Shown: one piece after another, positions 6,165 through 12,778 of the stretch
How positions within the stretch are numbered: position 1 is the stretch's first letter
How the letters are laid out: each line of letters opens with the position of its first letter
Assembly: GCF_001889065.1 (NCBI RefSeq)
Contig: NZ_LWHB01000074.1
Span: 1-17,207 of the forward strand
Reading direction: 5' to 3'
Source: Suttonella ornithocola
Lineage (GTDB): Bacteria > Pseudomonadota > Gammaproteobacteria > Cardiobacteriales > Cardiobacteriaceae
DNA: 17,207 bases
The notes under the pieces: model-generated
Database searches by the model: none
Seen by the model: the letters and a program-made list of their open reading frames with translations, nothing else
What the model was told of the DNA's origin: nothing
Translations under genes and position numbers: made by a program

Positions 6165-8387
6165 TTAGCCAAGTGTTGCTAATGCATCATTTAATGTTTG
6201 ACTTGGGCGCATTGCCTCGCTTGCTTTAGCTTTATCAGGCTGATAGTAACCGCCAATATCAACCGGCTCACCCTGCACACCATTAAGCTCTTCAACAATT
6301 TTTGCTTCATTATCGGCTAATGCTTTTGCCAAAGGCGCAAAACGGCTTTGCAAATCCGTATCTTCACTTTGCCCTGCCAATGCTTGCGCCCAATAAAGTG
6401 CAAGATAGAAGTGGCTACCGCGATTATCTAACTCACGAACTTTACGAGAAGGCGATTTGCCATTCATCAATAGGGTTTCTATCGCTTTATCTAAAGTATC
6501 CGCTAAAACTTGAGCTTTTTGATTACCTGTCGTTTGCGCAAGATGCTCAAAAGAAACCGCTAATGCTAAAAATTCACCCAAAGAATCCCAACGCAAATGA
6601 TTTTCGGCAAGGAATTGCTGAACGTGTTTTGGTGCAGAACCGCCCGCACCAGTTTCAAACAAGCCACCGCCATTCATTAATGGAACGATAGAAAGCATTT
6701 TAGCGCTGGTACCTAATTCTAAGATTGGGAACAAGTCAGTTAAATAGTCACGCAAAACGTTACCTGTTACGGAAATGGTATCTTTACCAGCTTTTACTCG
6801 CTCAAGCGTGTAACGAGTCGCTGCTTCAGGCGATAAAATTTGGATATCTAGTCCAGTCGTATCCAATTGCGCCAAATCTGCTTTTACTTTTTTAATCAAC
6901 TCACGGTCATGCGCACGATTTTCATCTAACCAAAAAACTGCTGGCGTATTCGATAAACGCGCACGATTAACCGCTAATTGAACCCAATCTTTAATTGGCG
7001 CATCTTTGGTTTGACACATCCGCCAAATATCCCCTGCTTCCACATTGTGTTGCATTAAAACATTGCCAGCTTCGTCCACAACACGCACTTCGCCATCACC
7101 AGCAATTTCAAACGTTTTATCATGCGAACCATATTCTTCGGCTTTTTGTGCCATTAAGCCAACATTCGGCACTGTTCCCATTGTCGTTGGATCAAAAGCG
7201 CCATATTCTTTACAAAAAGCGATTGTTTCTGCATAAACGCCACTGTAGCTAGCATCAGGAATAACGGCTTTTGTATCTTTCGCTTTTCCATCTGCACCCC
7301 ACATCCGACCACTATTGCGAATCATTGCCGGCATAGAAGCATCAATAATCACATCACTTGGTACATGTAAGTTGGTGATACCTTTATCAGAATCCACCAT
7401 TGCCAATCCAGGTCGCTCGGCATACGCTTGCTCAATGACTTTTTCTACCGCTTCCTTCACCTCCGCAGGAAGTTTATCCAAATTGCTCAATAAATTGCCA
7501 AAGCCATTATTAACATCAATACCTGCTTTTTGTAGTTCCTCTGAATATTGCGTAAAGACAGGCGCAAAATAGGTACGTACAGCATGTCCAAAAATAATTG
7601 GGTCTGACACTTTCATCATCGTTGCCTTCATGTGCAACGAGAATAAAATGTCTTGCGCTTTTGCATCGGCAATTTCTTTTTCTAAGAAAGCGACCAACGC
7701 TTTTTTGCTCATAAATGTACCGTCAATAACTTCCCCTTCTAAAAGCGAAAGCGTTTTTAAAGGTGTGGCTTTGCCAGATTTTGAAACAAACTCAATCGTT
7801 ACTTTAGTCGCCTTTGGTACTGTCACAGACTTTTCATTATGGAAAAAATCCCCACTTTCCATGCTTGCCACATGCGATTTAGAATCTTTTTCCCAAGCAC
7901 CCATACTATGCGGATATTTTTTCGCATAATTTTTAACCGCTTTTGGCGCTCGACGGTCTGAATTTCCTTCTCTTAAGACGGGATTAACTGCTGATCCTTT
8001 AATTTTATCGTAGCGACCTTTTATCTCTTTAGCGGTTTCATCTGTCGCATTATCTGGATAATCAGGCACAGCAAATCCATGTTTTTGTAACTCAGCAATC
8101 GCTGCCTTTAACTGTGGCATTGAGGCGCTAATATTCGGTAGCTTAATAATGTTAGCCTCTGGCTTTTTAACCAATTCACCCAATTCCGCTAAAGCATCTG
8201 GAATTTGCTGCTCTTCTTTCAAATAATCTGGAAAAGCCGCTAAAATTCTTCCTGCCAATGAAATATCACTTAACTGAAACTCAATATCTGCAGTTGCTGC
8301 AAACGCACGCACGATAGGCAATAAAGATTTAGTTGCAAGTGCGGGGGCTTCATCGGTATGTGTATAAACGATGGTGGCTTTAGTCAT
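6165..8387 (-). CDS. icd: Monomeric NADP-dependent isocitrate dehydrogenase
   Basis: A 740-residue monomeric-type isocitrate dehydrogenase (the IDH-II type of Azotobacter, Vibrio and cold-adapted gammaproteobacteria), unrelated in length to the roughly 415-residue dimeric Icd. It decarboxylates isocitrate to 2-oxoglutarate and makes NADPH in the TCA cycle. Seen: MTKATIVYTHTDEAPALATKS at the N-terminus, SDRRAPKAVKNYAKKYPHSMG, KATMMKVSDPIIFGH, DASMPAMIRNSGRMWG, PDASYSGVYAE, YGSHDKTFEI, FWLDENRAHD, GNVLRDYLTDLFPILELGTSAKMLSIVPLM, and ETGAGGSAPKHVQQF near the end. Full length with no breaks. The ATG at 8387 follows AAGGAAAC. It is transcribed alone, divergent from the small lipoprotein gene, and ends in a good terminator. 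The presence of icd suggests a working oxidative TCA branch. Confidence 0.97.
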   Translation of the reverse strand: MTKATIVYTHTDEAPALATKSLLPIVRAFAATADIEFQLSDISLAGRILAAFPDYLKEEQQIPDALAELGELVKKPEANIIKLPNISASMPQLKAAIAELQKHGFAVPDYPDNATDETAKEIKGRYDKIKGSAVNPVLREGNSDRRAPKAVKNYAKKYPHSMGAWEKDSKSHVASMESGDFFHNEKSVTVPKATKVTIEFVSKSGKATPLKTLSLLEGEVIDGTFMSKKALVAFLEKEIADAKAQDILFSLHMKATMMKVSDPIIFGHAVRTYFAPVFTQYSEELQKAGIDVNNGFGNLLSNLDKLPAEVKEAVEKVIEQAYAERPGLAMVDSDKGITNLHVPSDVIIDASMPAMIRNSGRMWGADGKAKDTKAVIPDASYSGVYAETIAFCKEYGAFDPTTMGTVPNVGLMAQKAEEYGSHDKTFEIAGDGEVRVVDEAGNVLMQHNVEAGDIWRMCQTKDAPIKDWVQLAVNRARLSNTPAVFWLDENRAHDRELIKKVKADLAQLDTTGLDIQILSPEAATRYTLERVKAGKDTISVTGNVLRDYLTDLFPILELGTSAKMLSIVPLMNGGGLFETGAGGSAPKHVQQFLAENHLRWDSLGEFLALAVSFEHLAQTTGNQKAQVLADTLDKAIETLLMNGKSPSRKVRELDNRGSHFYLALYWAQALAGQSEDTDLQSRFAPLAKALADNEAKIVEELNGVQGEPVDIGGYYQPDKAKASEAMRPSQTLNDALATLG

Positions 8388-8504
8388 AATGTTTCCTTAT
8401 CAAAGGTTACAAAGTTCTTATCATAACATAGCCAACCAACTATCCTGTGCGATAAACACGACTGATAAAGATTTTTATCTCTATAAAAAAATATTTTTTC
8501 AAGA

Positions 8505-8510
8505 TATAAT
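8505..8510 (+). promoter_or_regulatory. Probable -10 element of the small lipoprotein gene
   Basis: A perfect TATAAT lies 25 bp before the ATG at 8536, with an AT-rich stretch and no good -35 upstream. The 148-bp gap holds divergent signals for icd (minus) and this gene; just upstream, GATAAA/TTTATC (about 8464-8479) is a short inverted repeat of unknown role. Confidence 0.4.
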
Positions 8511-8535
8511 AAATCGCTTAAATAAGGAGAACCAA

Positions 8536-8727
8536 ATGAAAACTGCACTTATGCTTATTGCTACCTTTTGCCTAATTAGCGCTTGTAGCGATGATAAACC
8601 CAAAGAATCCCCAAAAAACGATAATCCTCTTATCAAAATGCAGCAAGAAACCACCCAAAAAGCACAAGATGCGGTTAATAGTGCATTAGAAAAGCAGACT
8701 GAAGCGTTAGAAAACATTGATAAGTGA
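8536..8727 (+). CDS. Small lipoprotein of unknown function
   Basis: A 63-residue protein. Seen: a lipoprotein signal peptide with the lipobox LISAC (Cys17), then a short charged mature part of 47 residues (DDKPKESPKNDNP linker followed by an amphipathic, Gln/Ala-rich helix with QQETTQKAQDAVNSALEKQTEALENID). The pattern suggests a short coiled coil in the periplasm. Aspartate follows the Cys within two positions (C-S-D), which does not clearly signal inner-membrane retention. The ATG at 8536 follows AAGGAGA; the frame is open upstream but overlaps icd. I do not recognise a family. The next gene, pdxK, begins 10 bp later, so they may be co-transcribed. Confidence 0.75.
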   Translation: MKTALMLIATFCLISACSDDKPKESPKNDNPLIKMQQETTQKAQDAVNSALEKQTEALENIDK

Positions 8728-8737
8728 GTCTATTATT

Positions 8738-9579
8738 ATGAGCCTTAGTCAAAATCCTTTACCCATTGATGTAATTAGCATTCAATCAGAAGTTGTTTAT
8801 GGACACGTCGGCAATAATGCTGTTATTCCTGTTTTACAACATCATGGTTTTACAACCGCTACCATCCCAACCGTTTACTATTCAAATACCCCCTTATACC
8901 TAGTTTATACGGTGGGATTATTCCAGATGATTGGTTCAGCGGCTTTTTAAAAGCACTAACAGATAGAGATTTACTAAAAACTGCCAAACATATCATGTTG
9001 GGCTATCTTGGTAGTCCTTCACAAGCAGATATACTAGCGGATTGGCTCATCGAAGTCAGAAAAGACTATCCTCATATTACCATTCAAATTGATCCTGTTT
9101 TAGGTGATACTGGTGTTGGGCTTTACGTTGATAAACGCTTGGCAGAAAACTACCGCAACCGTTTACGCAAGCTCGCAACAGGAATGACACCTAACCATTT
9201 TGAGCTTGAGTACCTTGTTGGACATCAACTCACTACTTTAGAAGAAACCGTAGAAGCTGCTAAATCTCTTCTTTCGAAACAAACACAATGGATTATTGCT
9301 ACCAGTGCTGCACCTGAAACTTGGCAAGAAGGCACCATGCAAATTGCTATCGTTACTCATGATAATATTGATATCCATACACATAAGCACCACCCTAGTA
9401 GCGCACAAGGTACTGGAGATACCTTTGCTGCGACACTCGCTGCTCATTTATTAAAAGGAGAAAGCCTAAAAGCAGCTACTCAAAAAGCTGCCGATGCTGT
9501 TGTTGCGGTTTTACAGAATACTTTAGAAGCAGATACTCGAGAAATTCAGCTGATTAAAACGCTATCAAAAAATTGCTAA
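8738..9579 (+). pseudogene. pdxK: Pyridoxal/pyridoxine kinase PdxK, interrupted by a one-base frameshift
   Basis: A ribokinase-fold kinase that phosphorylates pyridoxine, pyridoxal and pyridoxamine in B6 salvage. The first frame (from 8738) encodes ISIQSEVVYGHVGNNAVIPV and IPTVYYSNTPLY; the second, -1 relative, encodes PSLYGGIIPDDWFSGFL onward to 9579, including LGYLGSPSQADILADWL, IDPVLGDTGVGLYV, GMTPNHFELEYL and the catalytic GTGDTFAA. Joined at 8899-8900 they give SNTPLYPSLYGG, matching E. coli PdxK SNTPHYDTFYGG without gaps. So the simplest reading is loss of one C at 8899-8900 (CCC to CC). A C5 run at 8889-8893 is a second possible site. About 281 residues when repaired, normal for PdxK. 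Either a recent pseudogene or a sequencing error; the rest of the gene is intact. Confidence 0.88.
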
Positions 9580-9610
9580 TCGCAACACAGAACGACTCCT
9601 GAAAATATAT

Positions 9611-9701
9611 ATAGCAGATTCAACTTTGAAGTGCAGCACTGCACATCTTACTTCTCAATCCTATTTTAGAAAATGTTGCACTTCAAGGTTGAATCTATAG
9701 C
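9611..9701. mobile_element. Short IS30-family-like inverted-repeat element (possible MITE) flanked by ATAGC repeats
   Basis: Left end 9616-9638 and right end 9674-9696 are inverted repeats of 23 bp with two mismatches; the whole is 81 bp. The right end, read inward, is TAGATTCAA then eight or so bases then GCAACA, which has the same conserved blocks as the ends of E. coli IS30 (recalled from memory). ATAGC occurs immediately outside both ends (9611-9615 and 9697-9701), looking like a target duplication, though IS30 elements usually duplicate only 2-3 bp. No transposase fits within it, so it could only move by a transposase supplied elsewhere. It could instead be a plain stem-loop. Confidence 0.5.
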
Positions 9702-9706
9702 TAACT

Positions 9707-9790
9707 TCCCAAAAAATGTATACAACATTAACTCAATATCCACTTTGAAGACAGTCTCCTATCTACAAGTCCTGTATGCATTTTTTGGGA
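9707..9790. repeat. Second inverted-repeat element, 18-bp arms
   Basis: TCCCAAAAAATGTATACA (9707-9724) and the reverse complement of 9773-9790 match at 17 of 18 positions, separated by 48 bp. The element starts 5 bp after the flank of the IS30-like one. Its loop carries ACTTTGAAG (9742-9750), also present in the left arm of the first element (9623-9631). It may be a second miniature element or part of one compound insertion. Confidence 0.5.
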
Positions 9791-9813
9791 TTTTAGTTAT
9801 ACTCTAAACGTAG

Positions 9814-9837
9814 AAGCCTATCATCAGACAGGCTTTT
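9814..9837 (+). terminator. Terminator between convergent pdxK and SIS gene
   Basis: AAGCCT (9814-9819) pairs with AGGCTT (9830-9835), with inner TC/GA pairs, one A-C mismatch and loop ATCA. It is followed by TTCGCTTT on the plus strand, and lies only 4 bp past the SIS gene stop on the other side. It probably ends pdxK transcription and may also serve the minus gene. Confidence 0.6.
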
Positions 9838-9841
9838 CGCT

Positions 9842-10855
9842 TTAACGCGTGGTGGTAACTTTATTCAAATTCGGCGGGTTATCAGTATCAATCCCCCGCG
9901 CTCGAGATAATTGCTCAGCCATATGATAAAACGTTTGAATTGTCGTTAATCCTTGTAACGCATTATGCCCTGCATCAACCAACGGCAAATCCCTTTCCGC
10001 AACGCTTTCATCAGCCGCCAATAACACTTTTGCGCCCATCGTTCTGAACTGTTGAGCCAATTCAATCAAACCCGCTTGCGTTTCATCTTTTGGCGCAAAA
10101 ATCAGCGCAATTTGTTCTTCATTCATCAGCGCCATCGGTCCATGCTTAACTTCCGCACCAGAGAAAGCTTCACCTTGCAATAAACAAGTTTCTTTACATT
10201 TCAAAGCTGCTTCTTTTGCAATCGGCAACCCTGCGCCACGTCCAACGACATACAGTCGTTTAGCAGGCGTCAATAATTCAACCGCTTTAGACCAATCTAA
10301 TTCCTGTGCTATTTCTAATTTTTCAGGTAGCGCATCTAAGGCGGGCAGTAAATCTTTTTGCGCTAACCAAGGTTCAAAAATGCGCAAACCCGCTCCGATC
10401 GTCGCAATAAAGCTTTTTGTCGCAGCAACACTTTTTTCTTCTCCAGCCTCAATATTTACAACTTCATTACTGACTTCCGCTAAAGGAGAAGGAATAGTAT
10501 TAAGTAATGCTAAAAGCGGAATCCCTGCTTGTTGCACACTTTTTGCACTTTCTAATAAATCTTGACTACCGCCAGACTGAGAAATCGTTAAAGCAAAAAT
10601 ATCACCTGCTTTCCAATGAGTTTGATAAAGCGTATTCAGTGAGAGCGGAATAGAAGCAGCAACCATTCCACTATAACGCATCAATAAATAAGACAAATAC
10701 TCTGCCGCATGGTCAGAAGTACCGCGAGCAAACGTCATTAAAGTCGCAGGTATCTTTTTACCTAAACGTTCACGCATCGCATTAAACGCAGGATTTTGCT
10801 GCTGACGGCGTAACACATCGGCTGCTTCGCGAATTTCTTTATGCATTAATGTCAT
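9842..10855 (-). CDS. SIS-domain sugar-phosphate isomerase/deaminase, GlmS isomerase-like (NagB-II type)
   Basis: A 337-residue protein made of two sugar isomerase (SIS) domains, equivalent to the C-terminal isomerase half of GlmS without the N-terminal glutaminase. Seen: FARGTSDHAAEYLSYLL, TISQSGGSQDLLES, the GEEKSVAATKSFIAT motif, VVGRGAGLPIAKEAALKCKETC, QGEAFSGAEVKHGPMAL, and a C-terminal NPPNLNKVTTTR. This arrangement matches NagB-II, which deaminates glucosamine 6-phosphate to fructose 6-phosphate in Shewanella, but AgaS- or FrlB-like substrates cannot be excluded. No nagA, nagK or transporter is nearby to fix the substrate. The ATG at 10855 is preferred over GTG 10870 because AGGTGA lies just upstream. 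Confidence 0.85.
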   Translation of the reverse strand: MTLMHKEIREAADVLRRQQQNPAFNAMRERLGKKIPATLMTFARGTSDHAAEYLSYLLMRYSGMVAASIPLSLNTLYQTHWKAGDIFALTISQSGGSQDLLESAKSVQQAGIPLLALLNTIPSPLAEVSNEVVNIEAGEEKSVAATKSFIATIGAGLRIFEPWLAQKDLLPALDALPEKLEIAQELDWSKAVELLTPAKRLYVVGRGAGLPIAKEAALKCKETCLLQGEAFSGAEVKHGPMALMNEEQIALIFAPKDETQAGLIELAQQFRTMGAKVLLAADESVAERDLPLVDAGHNALQGLTTIQTFYHMAEQLSRARGIDTDNPPNLNKVTTTR

Positions 10856-10887
10856 CACATCACCTATCACTTTAAAAGAGTATTTTT

Positions 10888-10916
10888 ATTATAGCGCCTA
10901 AGAAAATTATTTTCAT
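10888..10916 (-). promoter_or_regulatory. Promoter of the SIS-domain gene
   Basis: On the minus strand: -35 ATGAAA (10911-10916, 4 of 6), a 17-bp spacer, -10 TATAAT (10888-10893, 6 of 6). The expected start near 10881 gives a leader of about 26 nt. Confidence 0.6.
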
Positions 10917-10923
10917 AATTTTC
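10902..10923. promoter_or_regulatory. Inverted repeat overlapping the SIS-gene -35
   Basis: GAAAATTA-TTTTCA-TAATTTTC is an 8-bp perfect inverted repeat around a 6-bp centre, covering the -35 element. It may be an operator for an unidentified repressor such as a NagC/GntR-type protein, or a weak AT-rich hairpin ending the upstream gene. No known consensus is matched. Confidence 0.3.
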
Positions 10924-10946
10924 AAAATAACTGAAAGATAATGCTT

Positions 10947-11672
10947 TTACTCTTGATACGGCATTTGATGATTTTCCAACCAACCTTTAGCCTCTGCTAA
11001 CGCTTCACTAACTTGATTAGGCTCACCCTCTATTCCTAGCTCCAATTCATGTCTAATTTGCGGCAAACTAGAAATCGTCAGTATTGGATAGCGCTGCTCA
11101 AGCTGCTCCATTAACGGCGCAATTTCACTCTCTGGCGCTTGAACCATTAAGGCATGATACTCGCGCTCTTGCGCCATATCTTGATAATACGTATCTAACA
11201 CCCAATTTATCATTGGCGCCGCCATTTGCGGAAAACCGGGAACACAATGAATATGCCTGATAGAAAATCCCGGAATCTCATTGATAGGATTGGGAATTAA
11301 CGTGCACCCTTGCGGAAACGCGACTAAATTTTTTCGATTTTCTGTCAATTCATTACCAAAACAATTTTCTAAAATCCTCATTCCCTCTGGATGATATTCA
11401 ATTGCAACTCCACACGCTTTTGCAACCGCTTGACGCGTACGATCATCTGGTGTTGCGCCAATACCGCCATAGCTCAAAATAATATGATTTTCTTTATGCA
11501 ACCGCTGGTAAGTTTGAATAAGATCCTCTGTGTTATCGCCTAGAAAAATGGCTTGATGTAGCCGTAGCTTTCGTTTATTACAAGCAGAAACCGTGTTCGC
11601 TAAATGTGCATCCTGCCTCCTACCTGCTAGAATTTCATTTCCAATAATCACCGCTGTAATAGGACGACTCAT
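10947..11672 (-). CDS. Molybdopterin-binding-domain protein, CinA N-terminal family (COG1058 type)
   Basis: A 241-residue protein with the MoaB/MogA-like molybdopterin-binding fold at its N-terminus, as in the N-terminal half of CinA; the C-terminal nicotinamide-nucleotide amidase domain of full CinA is absent. Seen: ITAVIIGNEILAGRRQDAHLANTV (family motif GNEIL.G...D.N), IFLGDNTEDL, ILSYGGIGATPDDRTRQAVA (the GG.G.T.DD motif), and HCVPGFPQMAAPM. Members have been linked to ADP-ribose or CoA pyrophosphatase activity in CinA, but the stand-alone form is uncharacterised. The ATG at 11672 follows AAGGAAG and overlaps the stop of the TPR-like gene as ATGA; a GTG two codons upstream is less likely. 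Confidence 0.85.
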   Translation of the reverse strand: MSRPITAVIIGNEILAGRRQDAHLANTVSACNKRKLRLHQAIFLGDNTEDLIQTYQRLHKENHIILSYGGIGATPDDRTRQAVAKACGVAIEYHPEGMRILENCFGNELTENRKNLVAFPQGCTLIPNPINEIPGFSIRHIHCVPGFPQMAAPMINWVLDTYYQDMAQEREYHALMVQAPESEIAPLMEQLEQRYPILTISSLPQIRHELELGIEGEPNQVSEALAEAKGWLENHQMPYQE

Positions 11673-12481
11673 AAGCACTTCCTTTTTTCTTCAAGATAAT
11701 TTACAACCTTTGGATGTTCTTGCCACAATCCTCCATAAAACACCCAATAACTCCAAGCCATTTCTTCTGTATCACTATAATAAGCAATATCGGGGTCATA
11801 ATCAGGCGGTGCTTCATGATGCGTTTTAAGCAATTCTGTAATGACTAAAGGAAACTCAAGCTCAGCTTCGCGCCACAATCGGCTTGCTGTATTTGTATCG
11901 CTATTGACAATCGCTAAATACAAAGCACCAAATAGAATCTCTGGCACATAATCTTCTGGATATTGTCGATACAATCGATGCATAGCAATAATATTTTTCT
12001 CTTCCATATAGACTTTAGGCAACAATGTTCTTAATCCAAGCTCATCTGCAGGATCAATTTTTAAAGTCCACTCACAAATTTCACGACACCCTTTTTGATT
12101 CCCCGTCTCATCATATAAATCTGCTAAATGACGACAATTATGCAAAAAAGCTTGATTCCCGGGATACCCCCAAGGCAGAAAGTGTTTACCCGGAATAAAA
12201 TCTTTTGGAAGCGCTGCTTGATAAAGCTGATGCGCTAAAGCTGCCGCTAAATATGCCATTGGCAAATCATCTTCTTGATCACAAGCATCTGATAACAGCG
12301 TCAGCACTTCTGGATGTGGAGGAAAATGTAAAATCAGATTACTTAAATATTCTATTGCTTCAGGAAAACGCTCATGATTAAACAAGTCAAGTGCTATCTG
12401 ATATTTTTGTGCTAAAGCCAGATTTTTGATGCTGGTTTGAAATTCCCAAAAAGTATTGCTATGTGTGTGAACCTTTATCAT
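11669..12481 (-). CDS. TPR-like protein of unknown function
   Basis: A 270-residue, soluble, helix-rich protein with no signal peptide or membrane segment. Seen: tetratricopeptide-like helices around YQIALDLFNHERFPEAIEYLSNLILHFP by about residues 28-55, MAYLAAALAHQLYQAAL, LADLYDETGNQKGCREICEWTLKIDPADELGLR (a good TPR consensus with IDPAD, about 120-155), and FGALYLAIVNSDTNTASRLWREAE. The C-terminus (PDIAYYSDTEEMAWSYWVFYGGLWQ) is a separate acidic and aromatic segment. The ATG follows AAGGAT. It is translationally coupled to the CinA-type gene. TPRs mediate protein contacts; no specific partner can be named. It resembles widespread uncharacterised TPR proteins rather than a named family. Confidence 0.75.
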   Translation of the reverse strand: MIKVHTHSNTFWEFQTSIKNLALAQKYQIALDLFNHERFPEAIEYLSNLILHFPPHPEVLTLLSDACDQEDDLPMAYLAAALAHQLYQAALPKDFIPGKHFLPWGYPGNQAFLHNCRHLADLYDETGNQKGCREICEWTLKIDPADELGLRTLLPKVYMEEKNIIAMHRLYRQYPEDYVPEILFGALYLAIVNSDTNTASRLWREAELEFPLVITELLKTHHEAPPDYDPDIAYYSDTEEMAWSYWVFYGGLWQEHPKVVNYLEEKRKCL

Positions 12482-12778
12482 GCATCATCCTTTTTGACGC
12501 ATGATATAAGTAAATTTCTTAAAACAAAACTATAAAGAAAAATTTTTTCTGATAAAAACTTAGCGCTGTTACTAAACTTCTACAAAACCATCTCTTTTCT
12601 CAACTTAATATCTTGTTTTAATTATTTAAATAAATATCACCTTGTTTTATAAACTTCCATCTTAATCTATAAATAAATTTTATGGTTCTATTCATTTTTA
12701 CCATTATTTTTTATAAGCATTTAACGATAAGATATCCATTCACTTAAACCATTTAATCATTATCGAGGTCTATTATTT
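12482..12778. promoter_or_regulatory. AT-rich divergent intergenic region upstream of metE
   Basis: 297 bp between the TPR gene (minus) and metE (plus), clearly more AT-rich than the genes. I see GAGG (12765-12768) as metE ribosome-binding site and a loose inverted pair CGATAA (12725-12730) / TTATCG (12760-12765) just before it that could fold over the ribosome-binding site. I do not see a cobalamin or SAM riboswitch, a MetJ box or a clear MetR site (TGAAnnnnnTTCA type). Promoters here cannot be assigned with confidence. Confidence 0.5.

Larger units (their letters stand above)
9580..9841. other. 262-bp non-coding gap with two inverted-repeat elements and a terminator
   Basis: The gap between convergent pdxK and the SIS-domain gene holds no credible ORF. 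It contains an 81-bp inverted-repeat element (9616-9696), a second 84-bp inverted-repeat element (9707-9790) and a hairpin terminator (9814-9835), listed separately. Confidence 0.8.

Noticed and set aside
6302..7929. Several plus-strand ORFs of 63-129 residues
   Set aside because: All are antisense shadows of the intact icd gene, with no ribosome-binding sites or family features.
8464..8479. GATAAA/TTTATC inverted repeat before the small lipoprotein gene as a terminator
   Set aside because: AT-rich, short, and no upstream plus-strand gene ends there; kept only as a remark.
9238..9447. Minus-strand ORF within pdxK
   Set aside because: Shadow of the pdxK second frame.
12482..12778. Riboswitch or MetJ/MetR operator upstream of metE
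   Set aside because: I searched by eye for cobalamin/SAM riboswitch cores, AGACGTCT boxes and TGAA/TTCA dyads and found none convincing; the gap is just AT-rich.
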